The notes beneath the pieces are model-generated. The model was given only the letters and a program-made list of their open reading frames with translations, was not told the origin of the DNA and did no database searches. 64,000 bases of DNA from contig NZ_JARUBM010000002.1 of NCBI RefSeq assembly GCF_029626175.1, positions 1,488,001 to 1,552,000 of the forward strand, written 5' to 3'. Source of the DNA: Micromonospora sp. WMMD1082 (GTDB lineage: Bacteria; Actinomycetota; Actinomycetes; Mycobacteriales; Micromonosporaceae). The position numbers were made by a program, and so were the translations under genes. Below, one piece after another: positions 61,875 through 64,000 of this stretch; positions within the stretch are counted from its first letter, which is position 1, and each line of letters starts with the position of its first letter.

Positions 61875-63302
61875 TCACGAACCGGCCGACACGTTCCGGT
61901 GATTGAGAACCTGATGCAGGAAGCGGTCCATCTCTGCCGCACGCTGCAGGTAGTGGTGCGGTTCGCCACGCTTGCCATTCTCCGCCGGGCACCCGTCGGC
62001 GCGTCGGCGACGTGCCAGTTGGACAAAGGACGCGAAGGCGTCGGCGATGGCCTCCTGACTGCGGTTGTCGGCGATCAGCACGTCCGGCAACCCAGCCACC
62101 AGATTGGATGCCGCTCCAGCGGGATCCGCCACGATGAGGATCGGACGGTCGGTGCCAAGGTACTCGTAAACCTTGGTAGGGAGGCGATCGCGGTCGCTAT
62201 CGAGAGCCGGCAGCACGGCGAACAGCCCGTCAGCGCGGCGCGTCGCCGCCAACGCGTCGGAGTAGCTCCCCGCGGCGGTCAGCCGGACCAGGTGACTGAG
62301 CCCCCAGCCGTCGAGTTCCTGGACCAGGTGCTCGGGGAACCCCGAGCCCATGAACTCAAGTTCGATGCCGTCGAGTGCCTCGGATCTGCGGCTCAGTACC
62401 AGCCGCAAGGCGCTGATCAGCTGGTGCGGTGTATAGAAGTGGTAGAAGAAGCCGGTGTGCAACAACCTCAGCACCGGGGTGGTGGCATCGGAGCCCCGTT
62501 CTGGAGCAGTGTCCTCGATATCCACTCCGTTCCGAATGTGGGCGATTGGCTTGCCTGCTGTCTGACGCGGAAACGCCGCTGCCAAGCGATCCACGTGCGC
62601 CTCGCCGTTGACAATGATGGCGCCCGCCGAGGCTTGCAGCAGCGTCGCTTCCAGCCGGCGGGTGAGGCGGTATCGCGCACGGGTCGCCACATCGCTACGC
62701 GGTCGGCCGTCCGCGTCGGACGTCCAGAAGGCGCCCACCGTCCACGGATCGCGATACTCGACCACGTAGGGGATCCCCCGCAGACGGTTCAACAACCAGC
62801 CCACCGTGCCAGACGCCGCAGGCGGCAACGACACGACCGCTACGTCGATCGGACTGGTGCGGTGGGCTCGAAGAGCGGCGCGCAGGGCAGGAAGCACCCA
62901 GCCGATCTTCGAAGACTCGATCTCTCGTTCCTCATACGCAAACCCGCGGTCCAACGACGTTCGGCCGGTTTCCCCGCGCCGGGCGAACCGCTCCGAAGCC
63001 AAGCGCAGGACACGGACCGTGCCGCCGACCACCTTGAGGAGCCATCCCAGCCGCCATTCCCGAACTCGGAGCACTGTTGCCACACCGTCAACGGACAGTC
63101 GCGGGTCGACTGGACCGGCACCGTGGACGGTGAGCACGGTGACGTCCCAGCCCAAGTGCCGCAGGTACTTCGCCATCTTTACTGGACGCGGAACACCACC
63201 TCCAGTCATCGGCGGAAAGAAATAGTTGACGAGCAGGACGTGTCTCGATACTCCCTGCTTTCGATCGGGACCAGGCTGCGAATCTTCTCGATTGGAGTTC
63301 AC
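61875..63302 (-). CDS. Glycosyltransferase family 4-like
   Basis: 475 residues, GT-B fold: HVLLVNYFFPPMTGGGVPRP at the start, VVEYRDPWTVGAFWT, IAHIRNGVDIED and LPTKVYEYLGTDRPILIVAD. The last segment is the donor-site region in this branch of GT4. It is on the minus strand, convergent with the operon and divergent from PhyH-3. The GTG at 63302 has no clear ribosome-binding site and lies 7 bases after a TATTAC box, so it may be leaderless. Confidence 0.82.
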   Translation of the reverse strand: MNSNREDSQPGPDRKQGVSRHVLLVNYFFPPMTGGGVPRPVKMAKYLRHLGWDVTVLTVHGAGPVDPRLSVDGVATVLRVREWRLGWLLKVVGGTVRVLRLASERFARRGETGRTSLDRGFAYEEREIESSKIGWVLPALRAALRAHRTSPIDVAVVSLPPAASGTVGWLLNRLRGIPYVVEYRDPWTVGAFWTSDADGRPRSDVATRARYRLTRRLEATLLQASAGAIIVNGEAHVDRLAAAFPRQTAGKPIAHIRNGVDIEDTAPERGSDATTPVLRLLHTGFFYHFYTPHQLISALRLVLSRRSEALDGIELEFMGSGFPEHLVQELDGWGLSHLVRLTAAGSYSDALAATRRADGLFAVLPALDSDRDRLPTKVYEYLGTDRPILIVADPAGAASNLVAGLPDVLIADNRSQEAIADAFASFVQLARRRRADGCPAENGKRGEPHHYLQRAAEMDRFLHQVLNHRNVSAGS

Positions 63303-63383
63303 TAGGACAGTAATACACTACTCGGGCAACGATGTCGACATCCTTTATCAACCCCCAACGATCAGGGAGACGGAGTCCTAGAC
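63303..63383. other. Short divergent promoter region
   Basis: This 81-base gap holds a minus-strand TATTAC box close to the GTG at 63302 and the plus-strand ribosome-binding site GGAG eight bases before the ATG at 63384. Confidence 0.4.
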
Positions 63384-64000
63384 ATGCGCGAGGAAGAACG
63401 CTATCTTTTCGACCTGAACGGCTACATCGTTGTGCGATCGGTCTTGACCGAGCCGGAACTGGATGCACTACGCGCCGAAGTGCGAGGCGCTGGGGTGGAG
63501 GATGCATTGACCACCCAAAAGTACCTGCATGCCGGATTCCCACGCGACTACTATGATGATGCCGAGTGGACGGGCAAGGACGGTTACCGCTATTCCTCAG
63601 AATCATTCGTTCTCGACTGGGGACCCGCTGTCCGGTCGCTGGTGGCGCATCCCAAGCTGCTGAAGTACTTGTCCGCCCTGGTCGGGCCTGACTACCGGCT
63701 CGATCACGCGTATGGCGTGTTCTCCCGGGGCCGGACCACTTCGCATGCGCTGCACAACGGCGCGACTCCCTTCGACCCTACGCAGATGTACGTCTGCCGC
63801 GACGGGAGGATCCACAATTCCATGGTGGTCGCGCAGTTCGCGCTGACGCAGGTCGGCCCGAATGACGGTGGATTCTGCTGCCTCCCAGGCAGTCATAAAT
63901 CGAATTTCCCACTCCCGTCGGAAATGCCAGCCCTGGAGGAATTGGACGACGAATGGAGCGCACACGTGCGGCGCGTACCGATGAATCCCGGTGACGTGCT
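63384..64000 (+). CDS. Phytanoyl-CoA dioxygenase family protein 3 (cut by window end)
   Basis: 205 residues are present before the window ends. The family fold is seen in LFDLNGYIVVRSVLTEPELD and GGFCCLPGSHKSNF. Where an iron-binding H-x-D is expected the sequence reads HALHNGATPF (H124-N-G126). H-x-G is seen in some Fe/2-oxoglutarate halogenases, but also in non-catalytic or differently organised PhyH members. The distal His and the Arg lie beyond the window. It is divergent from the last glycosyltransferase. Confidence 0.8.
   Translation, partial: MREEERYLFDLNGYIVVRSVLTEPELDALRAEVRGAGVEDALTTQKYLHAGFPRDYYDDAEWTGKDGYRYSSESFVLDWGPAVRSLVAHPKLLKYLSALVGPDYRLDHAYGVFSRGRTTSHALHNGATPFDPTQMYVCRDGRIHNSMVVAQFALTQVGPNDGGFCCLPGSHKSNFPLPSEMPALEELDDEWSAHVRRVPMNPGDV

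Noticed and set aside
1..64000. CRISPR array, integrase, transposase or phage structural genes
   Set aside because: Repeats are short and not spacer-separated, and no protein shows recombinase, transposase or capsid motifs beyond a weak zinc-ribbon likeness at 44160-44300.

Overview
The window is high-GC actinobacterial DNA: GTG and TTG starts, GTGA/ATGA gene overlaps, XRE-DUF5753/DUF397 pairs, a DUF574 methyltransferase and a GPP34 protein. The gene content fits Micromonosporaceae best (inference). No rRNA, tRNA, CRISPR array, integrase or transposase was found.

Positions 1-37.5 kb look like one side-by-side part of a conjugative element (ICE or plasmid). The left arm is read on the minus strand. 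It holds a type IV secretion operon at 20.8-14.4 kb: pilin (VirB2-like), VirB6-like channel, PrgI/VirB3-like protein, VirB4 ATPase and coupling ATPase. Downstream are a replication-relaxation protein, an ECF-type sigma factor, a winged-helix zinc protein, a lytic transglycosylase-M23 fusion and a divergent YifB/ComM-like AAA protein. The centre (21-26 kb) holds two XRE-type regulators, a sigma-like protein, an orphan DNA methyltransferase and clusters of short repeats. The right arm (26-37.4 kb, plus strand) is a run of accessory genes: DUF932, DUF4192, several small zinc-finger proteins and a GGDEF protein. Most non-overlapping gene gaps in both arms carry a strong hairpin, usually 24-40 nt before the next start codon. 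No relaxase of a classical family and no integrase are visible, so the element's ends are not defined here.

Five XRE proteins in 40 kb share one N-terminal layout. Three of them are the first gene of a two-gene unit with an enzyme: two with APH-like kinases (1.4-3.7 and 37.6-39.8 kb) and one with a creatininase-family amidohydrolase (39.9-41.9 kb).

From 42 to 50.5 kb the genes look chromosomal: an XRE-DUF5753/DUF397 pair, a possibly damaged zinc-ribbon gene, an operon of amino-acid permease + acetamidase/formamidase + GPP34 protein, a DUF574 methyltransferase and a THUMP-type RNA methylase.

From 50.9 kb to the window end lies a sugar-rich biosynthetic cluster that I do not recognise. It has four glycosyltransferases, three phytanoyl-CoA-dioxygenase (PhyH) family proteins, a PIG-L deacetylase, an LLM flavin oxidoreductase, a GalE-like epimerase, a radical SAM enzyme, an O-carbamoyltransferase and an endonuclease/exonuclease/phosphatase-fold protein. 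Nine of these form one tightly packed plus-strand operon (52.5-61.9 kb). The set suggests a carbamoylated, partly deacetylated and oxidised oligosaccharide or glycoside. The cluster runs past position 64000, so its core scaffold genes may lie outside the window.
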